Of a DNA stretch of 64,000 nt, positions 36,412-45,685 are shown piece after piece. The stretch comes from Spirochaetaceae bacterium. GTDB taxonomy: Bacteria > Spirochaetota > Leptospiria > Leptospirales > Leptonemataceae. The first letter of the stretch is position 1, and the number at the start of each line of letters is the position of its first letter. The notes beneath the pieces were generated by a model. The model saw nothing but the letters and a program-made list of their open reading frames with translations, searched no databases and was not told the origin of the DNA. The stretch lies in contig PCBI01000019.1 in the NCBI GenBank assembly GCA_002730875.1, positions 372,001-436,000 of the forward strand. Direction: 5' to 3'. The position numbers were made by a program, and so were the translations under genes.

Positions 36412-37494
36412 ATGCACCACCGCCGATTCAAAAATAGGCATAGCAAGCACCGATTTGAACTCCAGGGGCGTTTCTCCCTGATTCATCTTGGCGGTGGTAG
36501 CTTTCTCTATTCCTTCCCGGGAAAAACGCGACCCATTATCGGGCGAGTGGATCTGGCTCTGGGTAAGATCCGTAACCAGGCTCTGGGGGTTATGGCCCTT
36601 TCTGTTCTATTCTTTGGCGTGTTTAGTCTGCTTTCCAATTCTGGAACCGCCACCACCACTCAAGATCTTACCGAAGTAGAAGAACTCAAGAAAATGGAAG
36701 GGAAGCTTTCTCCTATAGAGTTGGAGAAGAAGTCCGACGAACTCAAGGAAAAGTTGCTCACCGAGGATCAACCTGAAGGGGAAGATGGCAAAGTAATCAA
36801 GTATACCGTGAGAAACGGGGACACACTGAGCCAAATCTCGTCCAAATTCAAGGTGCCCATGAAGCTTATCGCCCGGTCGAACGATATGCGCGTGCACTCG
36901 GTTCTCCGTCCTGGCCAGAAGCTCACAATCCCGAATCGGCCCGGCATTACATACAAGATCAAAAAGAACGATCGCATTGCAAAAGTGGCCGAATACTACA
37001 GCGTTAAGCTGGATGATATCCGAAAGGATAACCCCGATGTGGCCAGTTTGGATCTTCTGCAGCCCGGGGATACCATCTTCCTACCCAACGCCAAAGTACC
37101 GGAGCCTCCGCCCACCTGGTTTAAGCCCGTATGGGGACGCACTACCAGCGGTTACGGCTGGAGAATCCATCCCATCTATAGATATCGTCAATTCCATGGC
37201 GGTATCGATATTGCGGCCAGGTATACCCATATTCGCTCCGCCCGAAAAGGTGTGGTTACATATGCCGGCTGGATGGGCTCTTACGGCAAAGCAATCATTA
37301 TCAAGCATGACAATGGGCTAAAGACTCTGTATGCGCATTTGAGCAGCATTCATGTTCGCGTGGGGCAGTCCGTGAATGGCGGACAGAAGATCGGGGTTTC
37401 CGGAAGCACCGGAATGAGTACCGGTCCGCACCTGCATTTCGAAGTGATTCGAAACGGGCAGACCGTAGATCCGCGACGCTACATCAAATTCTAG
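36412..37494 (+). CDS. LysM-M23 peptidoglycan endopeptidase
   Basis: A 360-residue envelope protein. One hydrophobic anchor (about residues 55-75) is followed by a charged linker, two LysM domains (about 122-168 and 176-226), and a C-terminal M23 (lysostaphin-type) zinc peptidase. The zinc ligands are visible in FHGGIDIAARY (with H) and the closing GPHLHFEV. The domain is complete, so it should cut peptide cross-links in peptidoglycan. The membrane anchor suggests a bound periplasmic enzyme. It forms a unit with the bactofilin gene just upstream. Confidence 0.93.
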   Translation: MHHRRFKNRHSKHRFELQGRFSLIHLGGGSFLYSFPGKTRPIIGRVDLALGKIRNQALGVMALSVLFFGVFSLLSNSGTATTTQDLTEVEELKKMEGKLSPIELEKKSDELKEKLLTEDQPEGEDGKVIKYTVRNGDTLSQISSKFKVPMKLIARSNDMRVHSVLRPGQKLTIPNRPGITYKIKKNDRIAKVAEYYSVKLDDIRKDNPDVASLDLLQPGDTIFLPNAKVPEPPPTWFKPVWGRTTSGYGWRIHPIYRYRQFHGGIDIAARYTHIRSARKGVVTYAGWMGSYGKAIIIKHDNGLKTLYAHLSSIHVRVGQSVNGGQKIGVSGSTGMSTGPHLHFEVIRNGQTVDPRRYIKF

Positions 37495-37550
37495 CGCCAA
37501 ACCGGGAGTGGGGACCGCCCAATTCCCCGTATTCGATTTACATTAATTTC

Positions 37551-37578
37551 TTGACCCGTAGCAGGGTCTTTGTAATAT
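37551..37578 (+). promoter_or_regulatory. Sigma-70-type promoter of rho
   Basis: TTGACC at 37551-37556 and TAATAT at 37573-37578, separated by 16 bases, match the -35 and -10 consensus well. Transcription would begin near 37585, giving a leader of about 190 bases before the rho start codon. A long leader fits the autogenous attenuation known for rho in other bacteria. I see no clear structured element in the leader. Confidence 0.65.
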
Positions 37579-37772
37579 ATAGGCACCGCTGGCTTGTGCT
37601 TCGCGGAAAAGCCAAACGTTCAGTCGAATCTATCCCCGAGATTGAACGGAATCCATAGGATTGATCGAAACCACGCCGCAGGGCGAGTTGCCGGATGCTT
37701 TCCGTTCTATTCCAGCGTTATACCCAAACCTACCATCGATTATGTCCCTGACAGAATCCCACAGGAGTTCAT

Positions 37773-39230
37773 ATGCCTGCCGTGAGAAAAACTTCACGCA
37801 AAAAATCAGCCCGATCCAGTGAAAACGGGCGAAAGAAATCTTCCCCTTCGGATACCGAGGAAATTCTGGAACAGGAAGCTCTGCTGGATGCCGAAAACGG
37901 AGCCGCCGAAGAGGACGAAGGCCGCAACGGTCGTAAGAGTTCCAGGAAGAAATCCAACGAACCGCCACCTCCCCCTATCGATCTAAGCGAGATAAAGGCC
38001 ATGCCTATTGAAGATCTTTCGCGTATCGCGGAGGAAATGGGCGTCGAGACCACAGCCGGTCTAAAAAAGCAAAATCTGATTTTCGGAATTCTACAGAAAC
38101 AGGCCGAACGGAATGGCATCGTATATGCCTCCGGCACCCTGGAAAGAATGCAGGAAGGCGGCTATGGCTTCTTGAGAAGCCCGGACTACAACTACCTTTC
38201 CGGTCCGGACGATATCTATGTAAGCCCTTCCCAGATTCGTCATCTGGGTTTGCGCACCGGCGATACCATTACCGGCCAGATCCGTCCTCCCAAAGACAGC
38301 GAAAGATTCTTTGCCATGTTGCGGGTGGATACTGTAAACGGCGAGACCCCGGATCAGGTGGGACGTCGCATTCTCTTCGACAACCTGACTCCGCTCTATC
38401 CCAACGAAAGGCTGGTGATGGAATGGAATCCCGGACAGTTGGATACCCGAATCATCGACCTATTTACTCCCATTGGAAAAGGGCAGCGCGGTCTGATTGT
38501 CGCTCCGCCCCGGGTTGGTAAGACGATCCTTATGCAGAACGTGGCCAATGCCATTACAAGCAATAACCCGGAAGTGGTTCTGATCGTGCTTCTTATCGAC
38601 GAACGTCCGGAAGAGGTTACGGACATGGCACGAAACGTGGACGGCGAAGTGGTAAGCTCTACCTTCGATGAGCCCGCCAGTCGGCACGTTCAGGTGGCCG
38701 AAATGGTGATCGAGAAGGCCAAGCGTCAGGTAGAGCACGGTCGCGACGTGGTCATCCTGCTCGACTCCATTACCCGACTGGCTCGCGCCTACAACCAGGT
38801 GATTCCGACGTCAGGGAAGATTCTATCCGGTGGTGTGGATTCCAACGCTCTGCACAAACCCAAGCGGTTCTTTGGCGCGGCTCGAAACATCGAACATGGC
38901 GGCTCGCTGACTATCATTGCCACTGCATTGATTGAAACCGGCTCCAAGATGGACGAAGTGATTTTCGAGGAGTTCAAGGGAACCGGTAACATGGAAATCC
39001 ACCTGGATCGACGTCTGGCCGATAAGCGAATCTTCCCGGCCATCGACATCAACAAGTCCGGAACGCGAAAAGAGGAGCTTCTGCTGGAGCCGGAAACTCT
39101 GAACAAGGTATTTGTGCTCAGGAAAGCCCTCAGTCCCATGTCCACTACCGAAGCTATGGAATTGCTTTTGGACAAGATGCGGTCGGCCAAGACAAACGAA
39201 GACTTCCTGGCCAGCATGAATACTCCCTGA
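37773..39230 (+). CDS. rho: Transcription termination factor Rho
   Basis: Hexameric RNA helicase that ends transcription. After a 65-residue charged N-terminal extension rich in Lys, Arg, Ser and Glu, the protein has the Rho N-terminal helical domain, the RNA-binding cold-shock fold ([20 protein letters not shown]), Walker [13 protein letters not shown], and Walker [17 protein letters not shown]. At 485 residues it is slightly longer than E. coli Rho because of the extension. ATG 37773 follows AGGAG (GAGTTC spacer). It has its own promoter and two strong hairpins downstream. Confidence 0.97.
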   Translation: MPAVRKTSRKKSARSSENGRKKSSPSDTEEILEQEALLDAENGAAEEDEGRNGRKSSRKKSNEPPPPPIDLSEIKAMPIEDLSRIAEEMGVETTAGLKKQNLIFGILQKQAERNGIVYASGTLERMQEGGYGFLRSPDYNYLSGPDDIYVSPSQIRHLGLRTGDTITGQIRPPKDSERFFAMLRVDTVNGETPDQVGRRILFDNLTPLYPNERLVMEWNPGQLDTRIIDLFTPIGKGQRGLIVAPPRVGKTILMQNVANAITSNNPEVVLIVLLIDERPEEVTDMARNVDGEVVSSTFDEPASRHVQVAEMVIEKAKRQVEHGRDVVILLDSITRLARAYNQVIPTSGKILSGGVDSNALHKPKRFFGAARNIEHGGSLTIIATALIETGSKMDEVIFEEFKGTGNMEIHLDRRLADKRIFPAIDINKSGTRKEELLLEPETLNKVFVLRKALSPMSTTEAMELLLDKMRSAKTNEDFLASMNTP

Positions 39231-39533
39231 TTGTTCGACCAGGAAAGCGTCCCGGCTGTCTGTTTGCGCTCTGAAGAGAGCGCAGACCGGCAGCCCCGGC
39301 GTTGTTAGATGAGGCCCGACGGTGGGCCCCACCGTGGGCCCACCGTGGCGTCCCGACAATCGTGTTGCCGTCCCCGGGGCCATCAGGGGCAGTAAGTAAT
39401 CCTCGGTGATTGGGCAGGGCATGGGTTCTGCCTCCGTCTTTGTTTCCTTGAGAATTGTTATCAGTATTGTCTGTCCGTGTAGCCCGGTATAAGTAATGGC
39501 TTGAACTTGTAGCAGGCGTTATATTGTAGTACC
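39231..39533. other. Gap between rho and hemN
   Basis: About 300 bases without a gene. It holds the long hairpin at 39254-39295 and, at 39319-39347, a run of GGTGGGCCCCACC-like inverted repeats that can fold in more than one way. The last 100 bases are AT-richer and should contain the hemN promoter. I could not fix a -35/-10 pair; a TTATAT sits about 19 bases before the start codon. Confidence 0.4.
39254..39295 (+). terminator. 19-bp hairpin after rho
   Basis: The left arm starts GGCTGTCTG and ends TGCGCTCT; the loop is GAAG; the right arm starts AGAGCGCAG and ends GGCAGCC. It pairs over 19 positions with two G-U pairs and one mismatch. There is no T run after it, so it may protect the 3' end or pause polymerase instead of acting as a classical intrinsic terminator. 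Confidence 0.5.
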
Positions 39534-40952
39534 ATGGCCAGCTTTTCGACCATACCCGAGCTGGATGTCGAGCTTCTCAAGAAGTACGACAGGGCCGGCC
39601 CCCGATACACCAGCTATCCTACAGCTCCTGCTTTTCACGAAGGCTTCCAGTCCGAGGATTTCCGGCAGGCTCTGACAGGAAACAAACCGTTACCGTTCGG
39701 CGGCACAAATCGAAACCTTTCGTTATATTTTCACATTCCTTTCTGCGATACGCTTTGTTACTTCTGCGGTTGTAACATGATTGTTTCCAACAATCGAAGT
39801 CGCATTAACCATTATTTGCAATACTTGATCCGCGAGATAGGGCTGAACCGCAGTCATATCGCCGACAACCGAAAGCTGGAGCAGTTGCACTGGGGAGGGG
39901 GCACCCCCACTCATTTGAATCCGGAGGAGATTCGAACCCTGGGAAAAGCCATAGCCAGTAACTACGATTTCGCCGATGATTTCGAAGCCAGTTGCGAAAT
40001 AGATCCCAGGGAGCTTACCCGGGAGCATCTGGAGGCTCTCCATGAATCGGGCTTCAATCGAATCAGTCTGGGGTTGCAGGATTTAAATCCGCAGGTTCAG
40101 AAGGCTGTGAACCGCATACAATCCCTGGAGCTTACCGCTGGAATCGTCAAGCAGGCTCGCGAACTGGGATTCAAAAGCATTAACATCGATCTTATTTATG
40201 GATTACCGCGACAAACCCCCGGTAGCTTTGCCGCCACACTGGAGCAGGTTCTGGAAATGGATCCGGATCGAATTGCTCTGTTTAACTTTGCCTATCTTCC
40301 CAAAATGTTCAAGCACCACAAAGTGATTATTTCGGAAGAGATGCCCGGTCCGGCAGATAAGCTGGAGATATTGGTTCGTTCAGTCCAACGGATTTGTACT
40401 CGTGGGTATCGCTTCATCGGTATGGATCATTTTGCCAAAGAAGGCGATGAGCTGGCTCTGGCGCAGGACCGAGGGGATCTATACCGCAATTTTCAGGGCT
40501 ACAGCACCAGGAAAGGCCTGGATGTAGTGGCTCATGGAATCACCGGGATCAGTCAGGTGGGCCGAACCTACAGTCAGAATTTAAAGACCGAAAAGGAATA
40601 CTTCGAAGCGCTGGATGCCGGCAGGCTGCCGACTCTGAAGGGCTACGAACTCACCGAGGACGATCTTATTCGTAGGCACGTCATTACCGAGATAATGTGT
40701 CACTTTCATCTGGAATTCCGAAAATTTGAAGAGCTTACGGGCCATCGTTTCAAAGACTACTTTGCCCCGGAACTGGCTTCTTCGGGGCCCGATAGTCTGG
40801 CTTCCATGGAAAAGGATGGTCTGGTGCGGAGGAATCCGGAGAGTCTGGAAATCCTGCCCATGGGTCGATTTCTGATTCGCAATATTGCCATGTGCTTTGA
40901 CGCTCACCTCAAGCGAAGCGTCGGCGCCGCCGGCTATTCGCGCACTATTTGA
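39534..40952 (+). CDS. hemN: Oxygen-independent coproporphyrinogen III oxidase
   Basis: Radical-SAM enzyme that carries out the same step as HemF without oxygen. The 472-residue protein shows the iron-sulphur motif CDTLCYFCGCN, YTSYPTAPAF near the N-terminus, HWGGGTPTHL and the later YGLPRQTPGSF. The C-terminal HemN domain is complete, including the region that distinguishes true HemN from HemW. Its 3' end overlaps the end of the convergent histidine kinase gene by 19 bases. Having both HemN and HemF fits a facultative lifestyle. Confidence 0.95.
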   Translation: MASFSTIPELDVELLKKYDRAGPRYTSYPTAPAFHEGFQSEDFRQALTGNKPLPFGGTNRNLSLYFHIPFCDTLCYFCGCNMIVSNNRSRINHYLQYLIREIGLNRSHIADNRKLEQLHWGGGTPTHLNPEEIRTLGKAIASNYDFADDFEASCEIDPRELTREHLEALHESGFNRISLGLQDLNPQVQKAVNRIQSLELTAGIVKQARELGFKSINIDLIYGLPRQTPGSFAATLEQVLEMDPDRIALFNFAYLPKMFKHHKVIISEEMPGPADKLEILVRSVQRICTRGYRFIGMDHFAKEGDELALAQDRGDLYRNFQGYSTRKGLDVVAHGITGISQVGRTYSQNLKTEKEYFEALDAGRLPTLKGYELTEDDLIRRHVITEIMCHFHLEFRKFEELTGHRFKDYFAPELASSGPDSLASMEKDGLVRRNPESLEILPMGRFLIRNIAMCFDAHLKRSVGAAGYSRTI

Positions 40953-43618
40953 TCGGAAGAGAGAGGTATCTCTATCCGGGCCTGAAAATTCCCTTCTTGA
41001 AGTTGCGCCAGGATTTCGCCGCCGAGTTCCCGAATTCGTTTCTGGATGCCTTCCGTGCCCAAACCCGGGGAATGTCCGGAGTTGCTATAATCCGAGGCGG
41101 AATGCATTTCTATTCGGACGACGTCTCCGCTCTTTTGTAGCTTCCAGCGCGATGGCCCCTTACCATATTTCAAATCATTGGTCACCAATTCCTGGACGAT
41201 CTTAAAAAGTTCATCCGCCAGCGAAGGAGCCAGTTCTATGGGTTCGTCGCGGAAATCGCGGTATACACGTCTGCCGGCCCTGGTATATCTTCGCACAAGG
41301 TTCGCTTCCAGTCCTTCATTTAGATTGCCCGCAAACTGTTGCGATTCGCCCATTTCATCTAGAGAGTCCATAATCATGGCAATGGTTCGATCAATTTCCT
41401 CTTTCAGCTCTTGCATCTCAAGCGCACTTTCCTCATCGGTTAGTGATAGTCTGTCCGCAAGAAGTCTTAGATCCGTAAGCTGAGCTCCAAGCGAATCATG
41501 CAGGCTTTGACGCACTTTCATTTGATTTGCATCGGCCAGGGCCGCCAGCTCCGTCTTTTGATCCTTCAAACGCCGGTCCATGGCGATAAGGGTAATAAGA
41601 CGCAACTGAATCAAATCCATGGAAACGGGTTTGATGAGCCGGTCGACCAGGGTAAACCTGTTGGGATGCAAAAATTTCGGGAGTTCTTCGCAGCGAGAAA
41701 GAAGCAGCACCGGTGGAGGCTCAGCGAAGGCTTGCTCGAGTCGGCTTAGAAGCTCGCTTAATCTATGGCCCGGTGTTTCCAGAAGATCCAGTACCAGGGC
41801 CCGCATATTCCGAAAAGCGTCAGGGAGCTCGTCGTTTTCTGCCACTGGAAGGGAGTCAAGGTCCAGACATTGAAAGCGCTGCGCCAGTCTTTCCTTTAAT
41901 CGGTGGCCATAAAGGATGTCTTCGGAGTACATAAATATTGCATCCAGGTTCTCGGACGGCTTATCTGTTTCCGGGACTTCGGTAGGTGGATTCGGCGCCG
42001 GGGCTGAAGGTAAATCCACGGAGAATCCAGAATCATTAAAGGAAAACTTCAGATCTTTGCATTCAGAGTCCGGGCTGTCTCCTGCGATGTGGTCCAGGAC
42101 CAATCTGGCGATGGAAACCTTGCGGTTCTGGATGTTTGAGGGCTTCTGACCGGCAGCTGCCTGCGCTCGCAGTATGATCCGATTCTTCTTCCGCGTGGCC
42201 GACAAAGTCAAAGAGGTTGGCGTATACAGGATGCAATAATTGTCCAGTAATCGGTTCAGAAGCCGGCGAAAGTCAGCGGGGTTGGAATGAACAAAAAGAT
42301 CGGTCGATATGCGATTGATGAGCTGCGTGTTTCTTGAAGCAGAAAAAAGCCGGGCATGAATCAGTGCATCTTCCGACAATTGGGCCAGGCTCACAGTGCC
42401 CGCCGCCCCCGGGGCTGAGAAGTCGGAAAATAGATCCAGCAAGCGACTGGCATCCTCCATGATTTCTCGGATCTGTTGCGCCGATCCCGGGGCTCCCTTA
42501 CCCGCATAGTCCCTGGCTGCATCGATGATTTCCGACAATGGCTTCTGCAGTTGTTTTGCGGTATTTCGCAAGAAGCGGTCCCGGGTTTGCTCTGCTTCCC
42601 GGAGACTGGATACTGCCATGGCCCAGGTCTTTTCCGATCTGCTTCGGGCGCCAGCTTCCCGCTTCTGAAGCGCATGTATGCGGTAAACGAGGATACCAGA
42701 AATAAGCATCATCTGTAGCGCGGCGGCCGGGGCCGAGCTTTCCAGCGAAAGGAAGGAAAGCACAACACCGGTAATCAAAATCAATATGGCCAGAACAAGA
42801 ATCCGGTTTTCGGTGATCCGGATCCTTGACAGGGGAAGGGTGAGGGCCAGTCCCGCGAAGAGCAACTGCATTCCATTTAGCAGAGTTTCCGGGAGCTGCA
42901 ACCAGACTGTCTGCAATGAGAGAATCAATGCAAATCCGGCGAGAGCCATTAGGATTGCATGAAAGGGTCGATTGGTCTTGTTTCGCGCAAACTCCATGGT
43001 AAATAGTAGAATGGCGGCCGGCCAAAGCAATCCCGAGAACTGCAGCATCTTCTGGTCCAGAGAACCGGGGAATACTCCCAGCTCGCGATGAAAACCGGAA
43101 TGTAGCAACTCGAATAACAGAAAGCTGAGCGAAAACACAACCAGATAAAGATATACAGGATGGCGAAGCGCGATCATCAGAGATAGAAGATAGAGCGAAA
43201 GTACCGCCAGAATGAGAAATGATGCTCCGAGATACTGGGAACGAACATTGCTCAACGGAAAGTGGTCCGCCGGTTGCCAGAGCTGTACCTTTAGAGGCGA
43301 TTTCAACCCGGATAGAATCAATTTGCAAGGCGGAGGACCGGTCAGACGGAAGGTAATCCTGGCGAAAGGGTCCGGCCTTAGCGTTTTTGGAGCGGTCATA
43401 TCTTCGCACTCCAATGTCGCCGGTTCGGGTAGTCGCTTGGCCGCAACTTCGAGGATAAATGGGGTTCTTATTCCGGCGGGTATTTGGTAAACCGTGGAAC
43501 TCCCGGACTCTTCTGGCAATAGCTCTATTGGCTCTGCGTCCACGCCGGTTACGGGGAGTAAGGCCAATATCAGAAAGAGGATGCTGTACGGCCGCTTCGA
43601 ATCTTGCATTCTATTCAC
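40934..43618 (-). CDS. 7TM histidine kinase with degenerate first kinase core
   Basis: An 894-residue membrane kinase. A signal peptide and an extracytoplasmic beta domain (about 28-120) are followed by seven hydrophobic helices (about 127-325) of the 7TMR-DISM type. The cytoplasmic part has two kinase cores. The first (about 345-540) resembles HisKA plus ATPase, but the phospho-accepting histidine position is lysine (K355 in NTAKQLQKPL) and the ATPase boxes are eroded. A receiver-like region (about 558-680) follows. The second core is of the NarX/HisKA_3 type, with H707 in SLHDSLGAQL and the N-box VTNDLKYG (N814) plus GLGTEGI; it appears functional. It is downstream of a NarL-type regulator. 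Confidence 0.85.
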   Translation of the reverse strand: MNRMQDSKRPYSILFLILALLPVTGVDAEPIELLPEESGSSTVYQIPAGIRTPFILEVAAKRLPEPATLECEDMTAPKTLRPDPFARITFRLTGPPPCKLILSGLKSPLKVQLWQPADHFPLSNVRSQYLGASFLILAVLSLYLLSLMIALRHPVYLYLVVFSLSFLLFELLHSGFHRELGVFPGSLDQKMLQFSGLLWPAAILLFTMEFARNKTNRPFHAILMALAGFALILSLQTVWLQLPETLLNGMQLLFAGLALTLPLSRIRITENRILVLAILILITGVVLSFLSLESSAPAAALQMMLISGILVYRIHALQKREAGARSRSEKTWAMAVSSLREAEQTRDRFLRNTAKQLQKPLSEIIDAARDYAGKGAPGSAQQIREIMEDASRLLDLFSDFSAPGAAGTVSLAQLSEDALIHARLFSASRNTQLINRISTDLFVHSNPADFRRLLNRLLDNYCILYTPTSLTLSATRKKNRIILRAQAAAGQKPSNIQNRKVSIARLVLDHIAGDSPDSECKDLKFSFNDSGFSVDLPSAPAPNPPTEVPETDKPSENLDAIFMYSEDILYGHRLKERLAQRFQCLDLDSLPVAENDELPDAFRNMRALVLDLLETPGHRLSELLSRLEQAFAEPPPVLLLSRCEELPKFLHPNRFTLVDRLIKPVSMDLIQLRLITLIAMDRRLKDQKTELAALADANQMKVRQSLHDSLGAQLTDLRLLADRLSLTDEESALEMQELKEEIDRTIAMIMDSLDEMGESQQFAGNLNEGLEANLVRRYTRAGRRVYRDFRDEPIELAPSLADELFKIVQELVTNDLKYGKGPSRWKLQKSGDVVRIEMHSASDYSNSGHSPGLGTEGIQKRIRELGGEILAQLQEGNFQARIEIPLSSDQIVRE

Positions 43619-43840
43619 GCGGATCAGAGCCTGATATCAGGCAGGATCAATGTCAAGGTAGAATATCACTGGGCCGGTTATACTTAATCGCTCCATATAT
43701 AAAATAATAGATGATTCACGTATGTTTGGATACACAATGCCGCACAAAGGGCTCTGTCGTTTTCTCCGGCAAAGCTCCGTGGTTCGGTGTAATAATGATT
43801 GCCCAATGACTGCCCAATGACCGGGTGGCCCGGGTTCCGG

Positions 43841-44467
43841 CTAATCGATGCCCATTTGTTTGAGTCTTTTTCCGAGTTCGGCTCGGCTGGAGACCTGCAG
43901 CTTGGAGTAGATATTCTTTATATGTTGCCGCACCGTATGTATACTGAGATGCAGGGTTTCCGCCATTTCTCTGGGCGAAGCGCCGGAAGAGAGCTCTTCC
44001 AGAATCTGCTTTTCCCTTACGGTTAGTTGACTCAAATCCTGAATCGTGCTTTTGTCCCTCTGGAAGTGACGCATGACTCGAAGGGCCACAGTGGGGGTTA
44101 TGACCGCGCCGCCATTGAGCACAATGCGGATCACTTCCTGGATGTCGTCCATTTCGGACTTTAACACGTAGGCAACTGCGCCAGCCTTTAAAGCCTGAAA
44201 TACGATCTCGTCGGATTGCAGACTGGTAAGCATGATCTTTTTCAGATCAGGATACTTTTCGCTTAGCATTCCTGCCAGCTCCACTCCCGACAGACCAGGT
44301 AAGTGGATGTCCAACAACGCCAGATCCAATCCTGGGAGCTTTGAGTCCCTCCACATCATCTCGCCGGTGGGCCAGATGTGCACCGAGGATACCTCTTTCC
44401 AGGACTCCAACCTCTCTTTGAGAAAGACTCCAAACTGTTCGTCGTTTTCTACAATTCCAATATTCAT
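43841..44467 (-). CDS. NarL/FixJ-type response regulator
   Basis: A 208-residue regulator: receiver domain (1-120) with acidic pocket E7/D9, phosphorylation site D53 (LLDIHLPGLSG), the T/S switch region MLTSLQ and K103 region; then a LuxR-type HTH (about 143-208) with LTVREKQILEELSSG and HTVRQHIKNIYSKL. This matches HisKA_3 kinases, and the adjacent kinase at 40934 is the likely partner. The two genes are same-strand with a 222-base gap. Targets are unknown. Confidence 0.93.
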   Translation of the reverse strand: MNIGIVENDEQFGVFLKERLESWKEVSSVHIWPTGEMMWRDSKLPGLDLALLDIHLPGLSGVELAGMLSEKYPDLKKIMLTSLQSDEIVFQALKAGAVAYVLKSEMDDIQEVIRIVLNGGAVITPTVALRVMRHFQRDKSTIQDLSQLTVREKQILEELSSGASPREMAETLHLSIHTVRQHIKNIYSKLQVSSRAELGKRLKQMGID

Positions 44468-44626
44468 TGATCCCAGGCTTGGCAGAGGTACAGATCATAC
44501 CCTGCATTGTTCTGCGCAGCAATACCCAATTGTGGTTAGTTCCGGGTTCGCCTTGCTTCAGCCATTGCAGCGCTCCGTCTCGTTTCGATGAGGCAGATTC
44601 GAACGGGAACGGTTTTCTGTCGAATT

Positions 44627-44658
44627 GTGAATAGCTCCGTTTTGCCGGAGCTATTCAC
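44627..44658. other. Perfect 13-bp hairpin
   Basis: GTGAATAGCTCCG (44627-44639) and its exact complement (44646-44658) flank a 6-base loop. It lies between the stop of the beta-barrel-like gene at 44692 and the start of the response regulator at 44467, so it may end the former's transcript or act in the leader of the latter. No T run follows on either strand. A short GAGGC/GCCTC palindrome follows it. Confidence 0.6.
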
Positions 44659-44691
44659 CGGAGGCCCGGCCTCAGCCAGAAGGAGAAATTT

Positions 44692-45579
44692 CTAGATAGT
44701 AAAATAAACGCCCAGCGTTAGACTATGAGTCTCTATCGACATGGAGTTCTTGCCCGGTTTGTAGATCACCGGTAGTCCGGCCTTATACTTAATTAGTATA
44801 TTGTTTCGCATGTAACCGATTTCGATGATCGGCGCTTCGCCATAGAATACATCGGTCTTTTCGGTGGCTTCATTATCCAGCATATAGTACTTGTGGATGT
44901 TGTTTAGATCGTTTCCCAGAAGCGCCAGAAGCTGCAACTGCTTCAGATCCACTTTTCGCGCCAGTATGATGTCGGCCACGATGTAATCCGCCCTGGATAT
45001 GGCGCCCGATTTGAGCAGCAAATAGCGTGTCCGTCTTTCATCGCTCATGTTTCCGTTCTGAAGTCTGGAATAGCTCAGCACATCAATGTGGTCCAGTCCC
45101 CCTGGTTCGCCAAAGTTTAGATAGGCTTCATAGAGTGTGCTTCGCCCAAAGTTGAATTCTCCTTCCAGGCGAGCGATCCTGGCTCCGGCCACCAGCCCAA
45201 GGAAGAAACCCACATCCCCGCGGTACAGATTGCCGGTGGCAAAGTAAAGACCCATGCCGGCTTCCGCTGTGTTGGCTCGTAGAAAAGCTTCGGAGGTGTC
45301 TATTTGTAAGGTGGATAGGTCAAAATAGGGCGCAAAGTAGATATGCGGAATAATGGGATTGGGCGTGGACTGAAGGAATAAAGAACCCGAGCCTGCATGA
45401 ACGGTTACAGCGTCATCGAAACCGCTCAGCCCTCTGGTATAACCGCCGTACTCCTGGCTGGCGGTTAAGGCTGTGTAGGAACCGGTGGCGCCTATCATAA
45501 TATCCGCGGACAGAGAATGGTTTGCAAAGAATGCCGCCAGGGCAATGCTCAAATGAACGATGGGATTTCTGAACTGCAT
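44692..45579 (-). CDS. Outer-membrane beta-barrel-like protein, short paralogue
   Basis: A 295-residue exported protein. The signal peptide ends near SLSA. The mature part is rich in alternating strands, tyrosines and glycines and ends in a terminal aromatic pattern (LGVYFTI), as expected for an outer-membrane barrel. It is a paralogue of the C-terminal 290 residues of the neighbouring protein at 45686. The two share YFATGNLYRGDV/YVSSGDLYRGDV, GLDHIDVLxxSR and a closing TLGVYF/MVGVFW strand. Function unknown. Confidence 0.7.
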   Translation of the reverse strand: MQFRNPIVHLSIALAAFFANHSLSADIMIGATGSYTALTASQEYGGYTRGLSGFDDAVTVHAGSGSLFLQSTPNPIIPHIYFAPYFDLSTLQIDTSEAFLRANTAEAGMGLYFATGNLYRGDVGFFLGLVAGARIARLEGEFNFGRSTLYEAYLNFGEPGGLDHIDVLSYSRLQNGNMSDERRTRYLLLKSGAISRADYIVADIILARKVDLKQLQLLALLGNDLNNIHKYYMLDNEATEKTDVFYGEAPIIEIGYMRNNILIKYKAGLPVIYKPGKNSMSIETHSLTLGVYFTI

Positions 45580-45685
45580 TTTGTGACTCCGAATCTGAAG
45601 CGATATCTGAGACGGGCCAGATACGCATTTCCACTACTGGTTATTTCATTCGACGAACCAGGGCCGAAAATGGATCGGCGAAATT

